Assembly: GCA_002378125.1 (NCBI GenBank)
Contig: DFRF01000202.1
Coordinates: 1-24,215 of the forward strand
Direction: 5' to 3'
Source: Rhodospirillaceae bacterium UBA3470
GTDB lineage: Bacteria > Pseudomonadota > Alphaproteobacteria > Rhodospirillales > Casp-alpha2
Length of the DNA stretch: 24,215 nt
A model generated the notes under the pieces. The model searched no databases. It was not told the DNA's origin and saw nothing but the letters and a program-made list of their open reading frames with translations. Of the stretch, positions 14,764 through 22,974 are shown piece after piece. Position numbers and translations under genes: made by a program. Within the stretch, counting starts at the first letter, position 1; each line of letters begins with the position of its first letter.

Positions 14764-16380
14764 ATGACCAATGATACTTTCGACTACGTAATCGTTGGCG
14801 CCGGGGCAGCCGGCTCGATCATCGCGACACGCCTCAGCGAACTGTCCGACGTGAAGATTTGTCTGCTGGAGGCTGGCCCTCCAGACCGTCATCCCCTTAT
14901 TCACCTGCCGGCAGGCTTCATCAAAATGATCTTCAACTCGAACTACACGTGGCAATTCAAGACAGAGCCGACAGAACGGACCGGGGGACGCGCCGTCAAC
15001 GTGCAGCAAGGCCGCGTACTGGGCGGATCAGGCGCTATCAACGGCATGGTCTACAACCGCGGGCAAGCCGCCGACTTCGACAACTGGGCGCAAAGAGGCA
15101 ACCCGGGCTGGGACTACGACAGCGTCTTGCCCTACTTCAAAAAATCTGAAAGCTGGGCCGGTCGACCAGGCCGACAGGAATTTCACGGCACCGACGGTCC
15201 CACCAAAGTTACCGAGATGGATTGGTTCCATCCCCTGTGCGAAGCCTTCATGGACGGCGTCGAAAGCGAGGGCATTCCTCGCAACGATGATTATAACGGG
15301 GAGTTCCAAGAGGGAGTCGGCTATTTCCAACGCTTCATCCACAAGGGCCGGCGACACAATTCTGCTAATGCCTATCTGAAACCATCATTGAAACGCGGCA
15401 ACATCGACCTGCGCACAGACGCGCAGGTAACGCGCCTCTTGTTCAAGGGGAAAAAGGCCGTGGGCGTGGAATACCGTCATGGTGGTCAGATCCGCCAAGT
15501 GATCGCTGAACGGGAGCTCATAGTCTCGTCCGGCACGGTGAATACAGCCAGGCTCCTGCAGGTTTCCGGCGTGGGCTCGGCGGAAGTTCTCGCGTCGATA
15601 GGCGTTGACGTAGTACACGAGCTTAAGGGCGTTGGCGAAAATTTCCAAGATCACTTCTCCGTCCGCGTGGTCGCCAAGGTGAAGAACTCACTCACCATCA
15701 ACGAACTCGCGCGCGGCCCACGCCTGATAGCCCAGTTCGCCCGGTGGGCGACGGGACGGCCAAGCATCCTGGCAATTGTGCCTTCACTCATCCACATCTT
15801 CGCAAAGTCCAACGAAACGCTGGATTTGCCGGACCTCCAGGGCGTGTTCGCGCCAGCCAGTTTCAAGGCTGGTTACGTGGGCGTACTGGACGATTATCCT
15901 GGAATGACCTGTGGCTTCTGGCCGCACCGGCCAGAAAGTGTCGGCTACATCCACGCCAAGTCGACGAACCCAGATGAATATCCCGAGATTCAAGCCAACT
16001 ACATCAGCGCTGAACGCGACCGCCACGTGCTGCTAGCAGGCATGCGCCTGGCCCGGCGATTGCTGCGCGCCGCTCCGCTAGCCCAATACTATGATCTGGA
16101 GACCATGCCCGGCGACGACGTGCAGACGGACGACGAATGGCTGGACTACGCCGGCCAAGTGGGCACGTCGTCTTGGCACCTCTGCGGCACTGCCAAGATG
16201 GGACCAGCCACGGACCCCATGGCCGTGGTCGACCCAACTCTGAAGGTGCACGGGATAGAGAACTTGCGGGTTGCCGACGCCTCGATCATGCCGGCTTGCC
16301 CGTCGGCAAATACCTATGCATCAACCATGATGATCGCTGAGAAGGCCGCAGATTTCATCAAAGCCGACCAGTCAGGCTGA
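14764..16380 (+). CDS. GMC-family FAD-dependent oxidoreductase (choline/alcohol dehydrogenase type)
   Basis: A 538-residue flavoprotein of the glucose-methanol-choline family. The FAD-binding motif GAGAAGS lies at 12-18, with the ribose-binding acid Glu36 (LLEAGPP). The GMC signature GRVLGGSGAINGMVYNRG spans 83-100. The C-terminal part holds His472 (SSWHLCGTAKMG) and Asn516 (PSANTYAST), the positions of the catalytic His and Asn/His pair. It oxidises a primary or secondary alcohol to an aldehyde or ketone and passes electrons to oxygen or to the respiratory chain. It looks like BetA-type dehydrogenases, but BetB, BetI and choline transporters are absent, so choline is not supported as substrate. 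No signal peptide. The start is supported by the conserved N-terminus; GGAGGGGGG lies rather far upstream. Its stop faces the helicase stop across 15 bases. Confidence 0.9.
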   Translation: MTNDTFDYVIVGAGAAGSIIATRLSELSDVKICLLEAGPPDRHPLIHLPAGFIKMIFNSNYTWQFKTEPTERTGGRAVNVQQGRVLGGSGAINGMVYNRGQAADFDNWAQRGNPGWDYDSVLPYFKKSESWAGRPGRQEFHGTDGPTKVTEMDWFHPLCEAFMDGVESEGIPRNDDYNGEFQEGVGYFQRFIHKGRRHNSANAYLKPSLKRGNIDLRTDAQVTRLLFKGKKAVGVEYRHGGQIRQVIAERELIVSSGTVNTARLLQVSGVGSAEVLASIGVDVVHELKGVGENFQDHFSVRVVAKVKNSLTINELARGPRLIAQFARWATGRPSILAIVPSLIHIFAKSNETLDLPDLQGVFAPASFKAGYVGVLDDYPGMTCGFWPHRPESVGYIHAKSTNPDEYPEIQANYISAERDRHVLLAGMRLARRLLRAAPLAQYYDLETMPGDDVQTDDEWLDYAGQVGTSSWHLCGTAKMGPATDPMAVVDPTLKVHGIENLRVADASIMPACPSANTYASTMMIAEKAADFIKADQSG

Positions 16381-16395
16381 CCGCGAGGGCTTGGC

Positions 16396-17673
16396 CTACG
16401 CCGCCTTCGCCGCGGCGCGGGCTTCGCCACGACTGCTATTCTGTCCGCCACGCCGGCGCCGACGCTTCTTCTGTGAGCCGCGAGCGCCAGGCTTGGGCGG
16501 AAGGCCACTTGTCTCTCCGTCTCGTACCGGCATGTCGACGAGACCGTCTTCAACCACCGTCAGTCGAACGCCGGTAAGCTTCTCAATATCCCTGAGGTAG
16601 GCGCCCTCGCTGGCGTCGCAAAAGGCCACCGCTCCGCCCGACGCGCCCGCCCGGGCCGTCCGGCCTATACGGTGCACATAGCTCTCGGGCTCGTTGGGGA
16701 GCTCAAAATTGATCACGTGAGTAATACCATCGATATCGATACCACGGGCCGCGATGTCGGTAGCCACCAGGACCCGAATGGCGCCATCCTTGAATGCCTT
16801 TAGTGCGCGTTGGCGCGCGCCCTGGGATTTGTTACCGTGGATCGCCGCAGCCCGGATGCCGGCCTTTTCCAGATATTCGGAGACCCGATTGGCCCGGTGC
16901 TTCATGCGCGTGAAAACGAGCACCTTGGCAAACTCCGAGTCGGCGAGGATCTCCACCAAAAGCTTTTGCTTCGCACCCTTCTCCACGTAATGTATGGTCT
17001 GGGCGATGCGGTCCACAGGCGTTGATGGCGGCGTTACTTGGACTCGGACGGGATCGGTAAGGAACTCCTTCGACAGGCGCGCGATATCGTCCGGCATGGT
17101 CGCTGAGAAAAGCAAGGATTGCCGACGTTCCGGTAGAACCTTAATGATTCTGCGCACATCGTGGACGAACCCCATGTCCAGCATTCGGTCGGCCTCATCG
17201 AGGACCACTGTATCCAGATGGCTGAAATCCAGGTATCTCTGGTTCATGAGGTCTAAAAGGCGGCCCGGCGTGGCGATGACAAAATCGACGCCGCGCTTCA
17301 GCTTTGCCACCTGGGGTTTCTGGCTAACGCCACCAAAAATCACAGCCTGGAACAAGCGTTGGGTCTTTGCATAGGCCTCGACCTCGTCGCCAATTTGGAT
17401 GGCCAACTCGCGGGTTGGCGCCAAAATTAGGGTACGTATGTGGCGCCGGCCTCTCTTCGGCGGCGGGTTGTGGGCCATGCGGCTCAGGATCGGCAATGCG
17501 AAGGCCGCCGTCTTGCCCGTACCGGTCTGGGCGATACCCAGCATGTCGCAGCCCTTCAGGAGTTTCGGAATGGCCTGGGCCTGGATCGGCGTCGGCGTAG
17601 TGTGGTTACGCGCCTGCACGGCACGCAGGACCGGTTCGGCCAGGCCGAGATCCGTGAACAGAAGTTCAGTCAT
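16396..17673 (-). CDS. DEAD-box ATP-dependent RNA helicase, RhlE-like
   Basis: A 425-residue RNA helicase with the complete motif set: Q-motif with PTPIQAQAIP (27-36), motif I AQTGTGKT (48-55), PTREL (86-90), TPGRLLD (135-141), DEAD (159-162), SAT (190-192), ATDIAARGIDID, and HRIGRTARAG. The C-terminus is a basic, disordered tail (QKKRRRRRGG, then Ala/Arg-rich), as in RhlE-type helicases, where it helps hold RNA. Members remodel RNA in ribosome assembly, RNA decay or cold adaptation. It stands alone in its direction, with a GAGGA before the ATG and a 520-base upstream region bearing hairpins and a TTGACA box, which may mean a long leader. Which paralogue it represents cannot be settled by eye. 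Confidence 0.93.
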   Translation of the reverse strand: MTELLFTDLGLAEPVLRAVQARNHTTPTPIQAQAIPKLLKGCDMLGIAQTGTGKTAAFALPILSRMAHNPPPKRGRRHIRTLILAPTRELAIQIGDEVEAYAKTQRLFQAVIFGGVSQKPQVAKLKRGVDFVIATPGRLLDLMNQRYLDFSHLDTVVLDEADRMLDMGFVHDVRRIIKVLPERRQSLLFSATMPDDIARLSKEFLTDPVRVQVTPPSTPVDRIAQTIHYVEKGAKQKLLVEILADSEFAKVLVFTRMKHRANRVSEYLEKAGIRAAAIHGNKSQGARQRALKAFKDGAIRVLVATDIAARGIDIDGITHVINFELPNEPESYVHRIGRTARAGASGGAVAFCDASEGAYLRDIEKLTGVRLTVVEDGLVDMPVRDGETSGLPPKPGARGSQKKRRRRRGGQNSSRGEARAAAKAA

Positions 17674-17821
17674 GTTTGGTGTTATCCTCGTCGCGTGGGC
17701 GCCGGCGTTTCCTTGGCCAATTGCCCCCAGCGGTTCTTCCCTTCCCGGGCGCGGCCGGTTGGGAATGTTGCTTGTTGATTGTCTACGGAAAGTACGCCGC
17801 AGGAAGTATCAGATGCGGCGC

Positions 17822-17837
17822 CTCGCGCTATCGCGAG
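17822..17837 (-). promoter_or_regulatory. GC-rich hairpin in the helicase upstream region
   Basis: CTCGCG (17822-17827) and CGCGAG (17832-17837) form a perfect 6-base-pair stem with a 4-base loop, about 150 bases before the helicase start codon. In the mRNA leader it would be a stable stem-loop. The loop plus stem edge repeats the GCGCTATC octamer that also occurs at 17868-17875. Confidence 0.35.
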
Positions 17838-17859
17838 ACAATAGGTAGGGGATGAATGC

Positions 17860-17881
17860 GCGCGATCGCGCTATCTGTCAA
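17860..17881 (-). promoter_or_regulatory. Perfect TTGACA followed by a 12-base palindrome
   Basis: On the minus strand TTGACA (17876-17881) matches the -35 consensus fully. Immediately downstream is the perfect palindrome GCGCGATCGCGC (17860-17871), occupying the place of a promoter spacer. The hexamer 17-18 bases downstream is a poor -10 (CATTCA or ATTCAT). This could be a regulated helicase promoter or coincidence in GC-rich sequence. Confidence 0.3.
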
Positions 17882-18193
17882 CTTCTTATTTTGTGCAGTG
17901 CGGGATCGTCAAGTCACTTCGGATGGCATAAACTCAACAAAAGTACATTTATTGAAAGATTTTGAGACACTTGAATGAGGCATCTTGCTCAATCAAATAC
18001 GCTTCGAGCCTTCAAAGCAGCGATTCGTCACCTAAGTGTCCAGGATTCGGTCGGGGACTCAAATGTGATGCTGGGCGCTGCAATCCAATGGGATCACGAG
18101 CAGTTGTGATCCGATTACGCGGAACGTATTCTCGATCTATATCACCGTAAATCGTAGCATCGTCAGCCCAACCGCTTCGCTGGAGCCCCGATC

Positions 18194-19933
18194 ATGACCC
18201 AGACATCACCTGATACAGTCACCGCTGCCGAAGCATTCCTTGCCCGTTTGGGAGCGCACGGCGTCGATTACCTGTTCGGCAACGCGGGCACGGATTTTCC
18301 ATCTATCATCGAAGGTTTCTGCCGGGCCCGGGAAACCAACCAGCCTGTGCCAACGCCAATTGCGGTTCCACATGAGAACTTGGCTGTCGCCATGGCTCAT
18401 GGCTACTACCACGCGACCGGCCGGCCCCAGGCGGTGATGCTGCACGTCAACGTAGGCACCGCAAACGCCATTTGCGGTCTTTTCAACGCGTCCCGAGATA
18501 AGGTGCCGGTCCTTCTTTTCGCGGGGCGGACCCCAATCACCGAAGATGACAGTATCGGCGCCCGCAACGTCTTCATCCATTGGGGGCAGGAGATGTTCGA
18601 TCAGGGTGGCATGGTCCGCGAAACAGTGAAATGGGATTACGAGCTGCGCACCGCTGATCAGGTCACTCAAGTTGTAGACCGCGCCATGGCCATCGCTCTC
18701 AGCGAACCGCGTGGACCAACCTACGTGACCTTACCCCGGGAAATCCTGGCCAAGGAAACCTCTAAATCTCCGGCTGAACTATCTGCGGTGGCGCGGCCAG
18801 CGCCACCTGCACCGGATGCAGCGGCCCTGGAACAGCTTGCAGATTGGGTGACGGACGCTGCCTACCCAGTAATCATCTGCGGTGGGTACGGGCAACGGGC
18901 CGGTGACGCGGACACCCTGGCGCACCTGGCGGATAGCCACGCCTTGCCAGTGATCGCCTACCGCCCCCGCCATTCCCCCATTCCATCCGACCATCCCTGG
19001 CACATGGGTTTTGAAGTGGGCGCACACGTCAAGTCAGCTGATCTCATCATCGTTATAGACAGCGATGCACCGTGGCTGCCAAAACTGCACACGCCAAACC
19101 CGGATGCCCGCATCGTGCACATCGGCGCCGACCCACTGCTCAGCGACTACGTCATGCGTAATTTCCCAAGCCATCTGGGAATCACAGGCCAGTCATCACT
19201 GGTCCTGGCCGGACTGGACGCCGCCCTATCCGAGCGCGATCCGTCACCCCATGCGGCGGCACGGCGCGAGGTGGTGGATGCCGCGCAAGCAGACCTGAGA
19301 GAGATGGGGATCAAAGCCGTCGAGGTGGCATCAGTGAAATCCTTATCCACGACACCATGGATCGCACATTGCCTAAATGCAGCCAAGGGGCCGGATGATC
19401 TTGTAGTGACGGAGATGGTATTTCCCATGCACCTAATGGATTTCCCAAATCCGGGCTGTCACTTTGGCCTGAGCCCTGCAGGCGGGCTCGGCTGGGGCCT
19501 TGGCGAAAGCATCGGCCTAAAGCTAGCCAACCCGGACCGGCGCGTGATCGCCGTGGTCGGCGACGGGAGCTATATGTTTGGCAACCCAACGCCAGCCCAT
19601 TTTGTATGCGAGGCCCTAGGCCTGCCGATCCTCACGATCATCGTCAACAACGCCATGTGGGGCGCAGTAAGGCGCGCGACACTGAGTATGTATCCAAACG
19701 GCGCCGCATCACGGTCCAACGACGCCCCGCTGACACACTTGAAGCCGTCACCACGGTTCGAGCATGTGGTCGAGGCGTCGGGTGGCTTTTCAGAATGCGT
19801 CAAGAACGCTGCCGATCTGCCAGCCGCGCTGGAGCGCGCGCTCCATGCCGTCGACGTAGAGAAACGTCAGGCCGTGCTGAACGTGATCTGCGAATATGCC
19901 GACGGCGCAGCGGCCGCTGATGCGAAACGCTAG
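18194..19933 (+). CDS. Thiamine-diphosphate-dependent enzyme (acetolactate synthase / benzoylformate decarboxylase-like)
   Basis: A 579-residue ThDP enzyme with the three-domain layout of the acetolactate synthase / pyruvate oxidase group. The catalytic Glu61 lies in VPHENLAVAMAHGYY in the N-terminal pyrimidine-binding domain. A central Rossmann-like domain follows (about 205-345), and the C-terminal domain carries the ThDP-Mg motif from GDGS (456-459) to NN (485-486), the expected 30-residue span. It would decarboxylate a 2-keto acid or perform a carboligation. No small regulatory subunit (IlvH) and no ilvC is near, so branched-chain amino acid synthesis is unlikely. The start has TGGAG 8 bases upstream. 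It is a single gene, convergent with the CoA-transferase across 39 bases. The exact substrate is unknown. Confidence 0.9.
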   Translation: MTQTSPDTVTAAEAFLARLGAHGVDYLFGNAGTDFPSIIEGFCRARETNQPVPTPIAVPHENLAVAMAHGYYHATGRPQAVMLHVNVGTANAICGLFNASRDKVPVLLFAGRTPITEDDSIGARNVFIHWGQEMFDQGGMVRETVKWDYELRTADQVTQVVDRAMAIALSEPRGPTYVTLPREILAKETSKSPAELSAVARPAPPAPDAAALEQLADWVTDAAYPVIICGGYGQRAGDADTLAHLADSHALPVIAYRPRHSPIPSDHPWHMGFEVGAHVKSADLIIVIDSDAPWLPKLHTPNPDARIVHIGADPLLSDYVMRNFPSHLGITGQSSLVLAGLDAALSERDPSPHAAARREVVDAAQADLREMGIKAVEVASVKSLSTTPWIAHCLNAAKGPDDLVVTEMVFPMHLMDFPNPGCHFGLSPAGGLGWGLGESIGLKLANPDRRVIAVVGDGSYMFGNPTPAHFVCEALGLPILTIIVNNAMWGAVRRATLSMYPNGAASRSNDAPLTHLKPSPRFEHVVEASGGFSECVKNAADLPAALERALHAVDVEKRQAVLNVICEYADGAAAADAKR

Positions 19934-19972
19934 TCGTTAAGCCGCTGGGAAGAACGGGTGTCTTCTTGGTGA

Positions 19973-21160
19973 CTAGATGATTCCGTCCATCTTTAACGCG
20001 GCGCGTCGCTCAGCGCTGACGCCGATTTCATCAAGCAGTTCGTCCGTCTGTTCACCTAACGTCGGGGCCGGTTTCGAGGGCGTCGACACGCCGGACTTGA
20101 TAGGGGTATCGATAAGGCGAATGTCTCCATGACCCTTGAGGTCTAGGGTTTGGATCAGGCCTCGCTCCGCCACAAAGGGGTTGTCCAACGCGCTTTTTAC
20201 GTCGTTCAGGGGCGCAGCCGGAACGCTGCCCGCAAAAATCTCCAGCCACTCGGCGGTGGATTTGTGGCTTAACTCCGCGTCCAGCAGTTCCTGGAGCAAC
20301 ATGCGGTTCCCCAAACGCTCTGCGAATGTGGCAAAGCGAGGGTCATCGGCCCACTCGGGCCTATCGATTGCATCACACAGTGCCGGCCAGAATTTTTCCT
20401 TATTGCACATGATGTAGATCCACCCGTCCTTGGTCGTGTACAGCGCACAGGGCACTAATGACGGGTGGCCCGAGCGTGGTTCGCGCTGCTGGTTAACACC
20501 GGCGTTCAGATACCAAGTGCCCGGATAGCAGAGGTTGAATAGCGCCGTATCGAATAAGCTGATATCCATGTCGCGCCCCATCCCGGTCTCACGCGCGCTG
20601 AGGACGCCGATCGCAACACTGTAAGCCAAGCCAAGCCCCGTCATCAGATCGACGATAGATAACCCCATCCGTGTTGGAGGAGAATCTGGTTCACCTGTTA
20701 AGGCAAAGTAACCAGTCTCCGCCTGCATGAGGTAGTCGAACCCCGGCCAGTTGGCCCGTGAGCCCTCCCTGCCATAAGCCGACAAGTGCGCGCAGACTAT
20801 CTTCGGGTTGACCGCGCCAAGCTCTTCGTAGGTAATCCCAAGCCGTGCCGGCACGTCGCCACGCGCATTTGACGTAACCGCATCAGCAGTCGCCACCAGC
20901 TTATGAAACACCTCTTTACCCTCGGGTTTGGAGATATCGAGGCTCAGACTTTTTTTATTCCTATTGAAGGAGTGAAAGAATTGCGAATGCTCGTCGGTAA
21001 AAAAATGCGGGCCGACGGCGCGAGCGTAGTCGCCACCCATGCTGGGACTTTCAATCTTGATAACCTCCGCTCCCTGATCCGCAAGATATTGCGTGCCGAA
21101 GGGACCGGCGCCGTATTGTTCAACGGTGAGTACACGAACGCCGCCGAGGGGAAGCTTCAT
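19973..21160 (-). CDS. CaiB/BaiF-family (class III) CoA-transferase
   Basis: A 395-residue class III CoA-transferase of normal length. Family features: the opening GGVRVLTVEQYGAGPFGTQYLADQ with AEVIKIESP (31-39), NRNKKSLSLD (66-75), and Asp171 in SIVDLMTG, aligned with the catalytic Asp169 of formyl-CoA transferase that forms the acyl-aspartyl anhydride. It moves CoA from a donor such as succinyl-CoA to a free carboxylic acid in the cytoplasm. It starts 2 bases after the acyl-CoA dehydrogenase stop and is the last gene of the four-gene unit, where it would supply the activating step. The family includes itaconate, mesaconate, oxalate, carnitine and bile-acid CoA-transferases, so the acid is inferred only from neighbours. 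Confidence 0.93.
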   Translation of the reverse strand: MKLPLGGVRVLTVEQYGAGPFGTQYLADQGAEVIKIESPSMGGDYARAVGPHFFTDEHSQFFHSFNRNKKSLSLDISKPEGKEVFHKLVATADAVTSNARGDVPARLGITYEELGAVNPKIVCAHLSAYGREGSRANWPGFDYLMQAETGYFALTGEPDSPPTRMGLSIVDLMTGLGLAYSVAIGVLSARETGMGRDMDISLFDTALFNLCYPGTWYLNAGVNQQREPRSGHPSLVPCALYTTKDGWIYIMCNKEKFWPALCDAIDRPEWADDPRFATFAERLGNRMLLQELLDAELSHKSTAEWLEIFAGSVPAAPLNDVKSALDNPFVAERGLIQTLDLKGHGDIRLIDTPIKSGVSTPSKPAPTLGEQTDELLDEIGVSAERRAALKMDGII

Positions 21161-21162
21161 GA

Positions 21163-22329
21163 TTACACCGGATTCCGTTCCACCAATTGCTTCGCGATGA
21201 TCAGGCGCTGCAATTCATTGGTCCCCTCACCAATGCACAGCAAAGGTGCGTCACGGTAGTAGCGCTCGATATTGTATTCGGGCGAGTAACCATAACCTCC
21301 ATGAAGGCGCATGGCCTCATTTGCATTTTCCATGGCAGCTTCAGTGGCCACCAATTTCGCCATACCGGCCTCCAGATCGCAGCGCCCACCCGTGTCGTAG
21401 GCTCGTGCCGCTTGTTCGGTTAAAAGTCGTGCCGACTCTACCCGACAGGCCATGTCAGCCAACTTGATCTGGATCGACTGATGCTCCGCGATGGGTTTAC
21501 CAAAGGTTTTGCGGGTCTGGGCGTAAACCACCGACTCTTCCAAGCACGCACGCGCTACACCTACGCCGCGGGCCGCAACATTGATCCGCCCCAGTTCTAA
21601 TCCTGCCAGGATTTGGTTCAAACCCTTGCCTTCCGCCGAGCCAATCAGATTAGCGGTGGGCACACGAACGTTGTCAAATTGCACCTCGCCCGTATCAACA
21701 CCGCGGTAGCCAAGCTTCTTCAGCTTTGAGGCCTTGTAGCCCATATCCTTCTCAACAAGTAGTAGGCTCATGCCCTTGTGGCGCGGCCCCTCCGCTTCCA
21801 AGTCTGTTTTGCACAAGACAGCTAGGACGTGGCCCTTTACCGCGTTGGTAGACCACATCTTGTTGCCGTTAATAACATAGCAGTCACCATCCTTTTCTGC
21901 GCGGGTTCGCACAGCCTGCAAGTCCGTGCCGCAATCTGGTTCAGTTAAGGCAATACCGCCACGCATCTTACCGGCGGCAAATTTTGGCAGATAGGTACGC
22001 CTCATTTCCTCTGACCCGAACCGCTCCACAGCGGCGCACATGATCAAATGCGAGTTGAAGATACCCGATAGGGACATCCATACCGCAGAGACCCGCTCAA
22101 CGATCTTCGAGTAGGTGTCAGCGCTCATGCCCAACCCACCATAATCGGCGGAGATGGTGGCACCGAACAAGCCGAGCTCCGCCATTTTGTCGGCAATCTC
22201 GGCCGGGTATTCGTCGGCGGCTTCCAATTCCCGCACATAGGGCCGTACATCACGCTCCAGAAACCGATCGACGGCGTCGAGTATTAGGGTTTCTCCCTGT
22301 TCAGCCTCGGTATGATAGCTATCAGGCAT
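21163..22329 (-). CDS. Acyl-CoA dehydrogenase
   Basis: A 388-residue FAD enzyme. The start at 22329 is chosen over an upstream in-frame codon (22398) because AGAAGGA (22338-22344) precedes it and the extra 23 residues are unlike the family. Signatures: the flavin-binding LTEPDCGTDLQAV (128-140), the second motif QTRKTFGKPIAEHQSIQ (271-287), HGGYGYSPEYNIERYYRDA (343-361) and the catalytic base Glu368 in CIGEGTNE, the position used by short/medium-chain and glutaryl-type enzymes. It makes a trans-2,3-double bond in an acyl-CoA and passes electrons to ETF. It lies between the MaoC gene (122 bases upstream) and the CoA-transferase gene (2 bases downstream). Its acyl-CoA is probably short and perhaps branched, by context only. 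Confidence 0.94.
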   Translation of the reverse strand: MPDSYHTEAEQGETLILDAVDRFLERDVRPYVRELEAADEYPAEIADKMAELGLFGATISADYGGLGMSADTYSKIVERVSAVWMSLSGIFNSHLIMCAAVERFGSEEMRRTYLPKFAAGKMRGGIALTEPDCGTDLQAVRTRAEKDGDCYVINGNKMWSTNAVKGHVLAVLCKTDLEAEGPRHKGMSLLLVEKDMGYKASKLKKLGYRGVDTGEVQFDNVRVPTANLIGSAEGKGLNQILAGLELGRINVAARGVGVARACLEESVVYAQTRKTFGKPIAEHQSIQIKLADMACRVESARLLTEQAARAYDTGGRCDLEAGMAKLVATEAAMENANEAMRLHGGYGYSPEYNIERYYRDAPLLCIGEGTNELQRLIIAKQLVERNPV

Positions 22330-22451
22330 GTCTTTATTCCTTCTCTTCAAAATTTTTCGTGCAACAGGTATTCGCGCGACGGTAAATACCAGCGGCACAC
22401 TGCGAGGGCTAAGCCTTGCTCAATCTTCAGGCCAAGCGGGCATAACGCGCA

Positions 22452-22970
22452 TCAGTAGTTTGCCTTGTCGTCGACGGCATGCCCCTCTTTTGGGACCAGC
22501 ATGACCCGGTCGAATGTCATCACCACTACACCGCCCTGTTTGAAGCCCTGGGTGCGAACGGTGACAATACCCTGGGTTGGACGGGACTTTGACTCCCGCT
22601 TCTGAAGAACCTCGGTTTCGCCAGTCAGAGTGTCGCCTATGAACACGGGGTTCGGCAGCTTTATATCGGTCCAGCCCAGATTGGCGATATTTTTCTGGGA
22701 AACGTCAGATACGGTCATCCCGGCGACGATAGATAGCGTTAGGCACGAATTCACCAGAGGCTTCCCAAATTCGGAATGCGACGCATACTCTGCGTCGAAA
22801 TGAACCGGGTGCTGGTTCATGGTCAAAAGCGTGAACCATGTATTGTCACTTTCGGTGATCGTTCGGCCGGGGCGATGCTCGTATACATCTCCGACCTTAA
22901 ACTCCTCATAGTAACGGCCGTAGGACTCACGGTAACGGTTCGGTCCGACTTCCTTGGCATGGGCGACCAT
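22452..22970 (-). CDS. MaoC-family (hotdog-fold) acyl-CoA hydratase/dehydratase
   Basis: A 172-residue single-hotdog MaoC-type protein. The hydratase segment is RTITESDNTWFTLLTMNQHP followed by VHFDAEYA, giving Asp42 and His57 as the likely catalytic pair, with Asn52 between. GKPLVNSCLTLSIVAGMTVSD (69-89) and the strand with DIKLPNPVFIGDTL are typical of the subgroup often found beside acyl-CoA dehydrogenase and CitE-like lyase genes. It adds water to, or removes it from, a 2-enoyl-CoA or a mesaconyl/itaconyl-type CoA ester. AGGAG lies 10 bases before the ATG, inside the end of the MmgE/PrpD gene, and the gap between the two genes is 4 bases, so translation is probably coupled. Confidence 0.92.
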   Translation of the reverse strand: MVAHAKEVGPNRYRESYGRYYEEFKVGDVYEHRPGRTITESDNTWFTLLTMNQHPVHFDAEYASHSEFGKPLVNSCLTLSIVAGMTVSDVSQKNIANLGWTDIKLPNPVFIGDTLTGETEVLQKRESKSRPTQGIVTVRTQGFKQGGVVVMTFDRVMLVPKEGHAVDDKANY

Positions 22971-22974
22971 AAAT

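Larger units (their letters stand above)
17674..18193. other. 520-base divergent intergenic region (helicase / ThDP enzyme)
   Basis: The region between the minus-strand helicase start and the plus-strand ThDP-enzyme start. The helicase side is GC-rich and holds a hairpin (17822-17837), a 12-base palindrome (17860-17871) and, on the minus strand, a perfect TTGACA (17876-17881). The centre (about 17880-17960) is AT-rich, as expected for promoters. The ThDP side ends with TGGAG before ATG 18194. A 62-codon open frame at 17962-18150 has no family resemblance and a weak start, and I do not count it as a gene. No tRNA or small-RNA gene was recognised. Confidence 0.45.

Noticed and set aside
14764..16380. 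Betaine synthesis locus (betA) for the GMC gene
   Set aside because: No betB, betI or choline transporter beside it; GMC sequence alone does not fix choline as substrate.
17962..18150. Open frame of 62 codons before the ThDP-enzyme gene
   Set aside because: No ribosome binding site of note, no family resemblance, and it lies in the promoter region of a strong gene.
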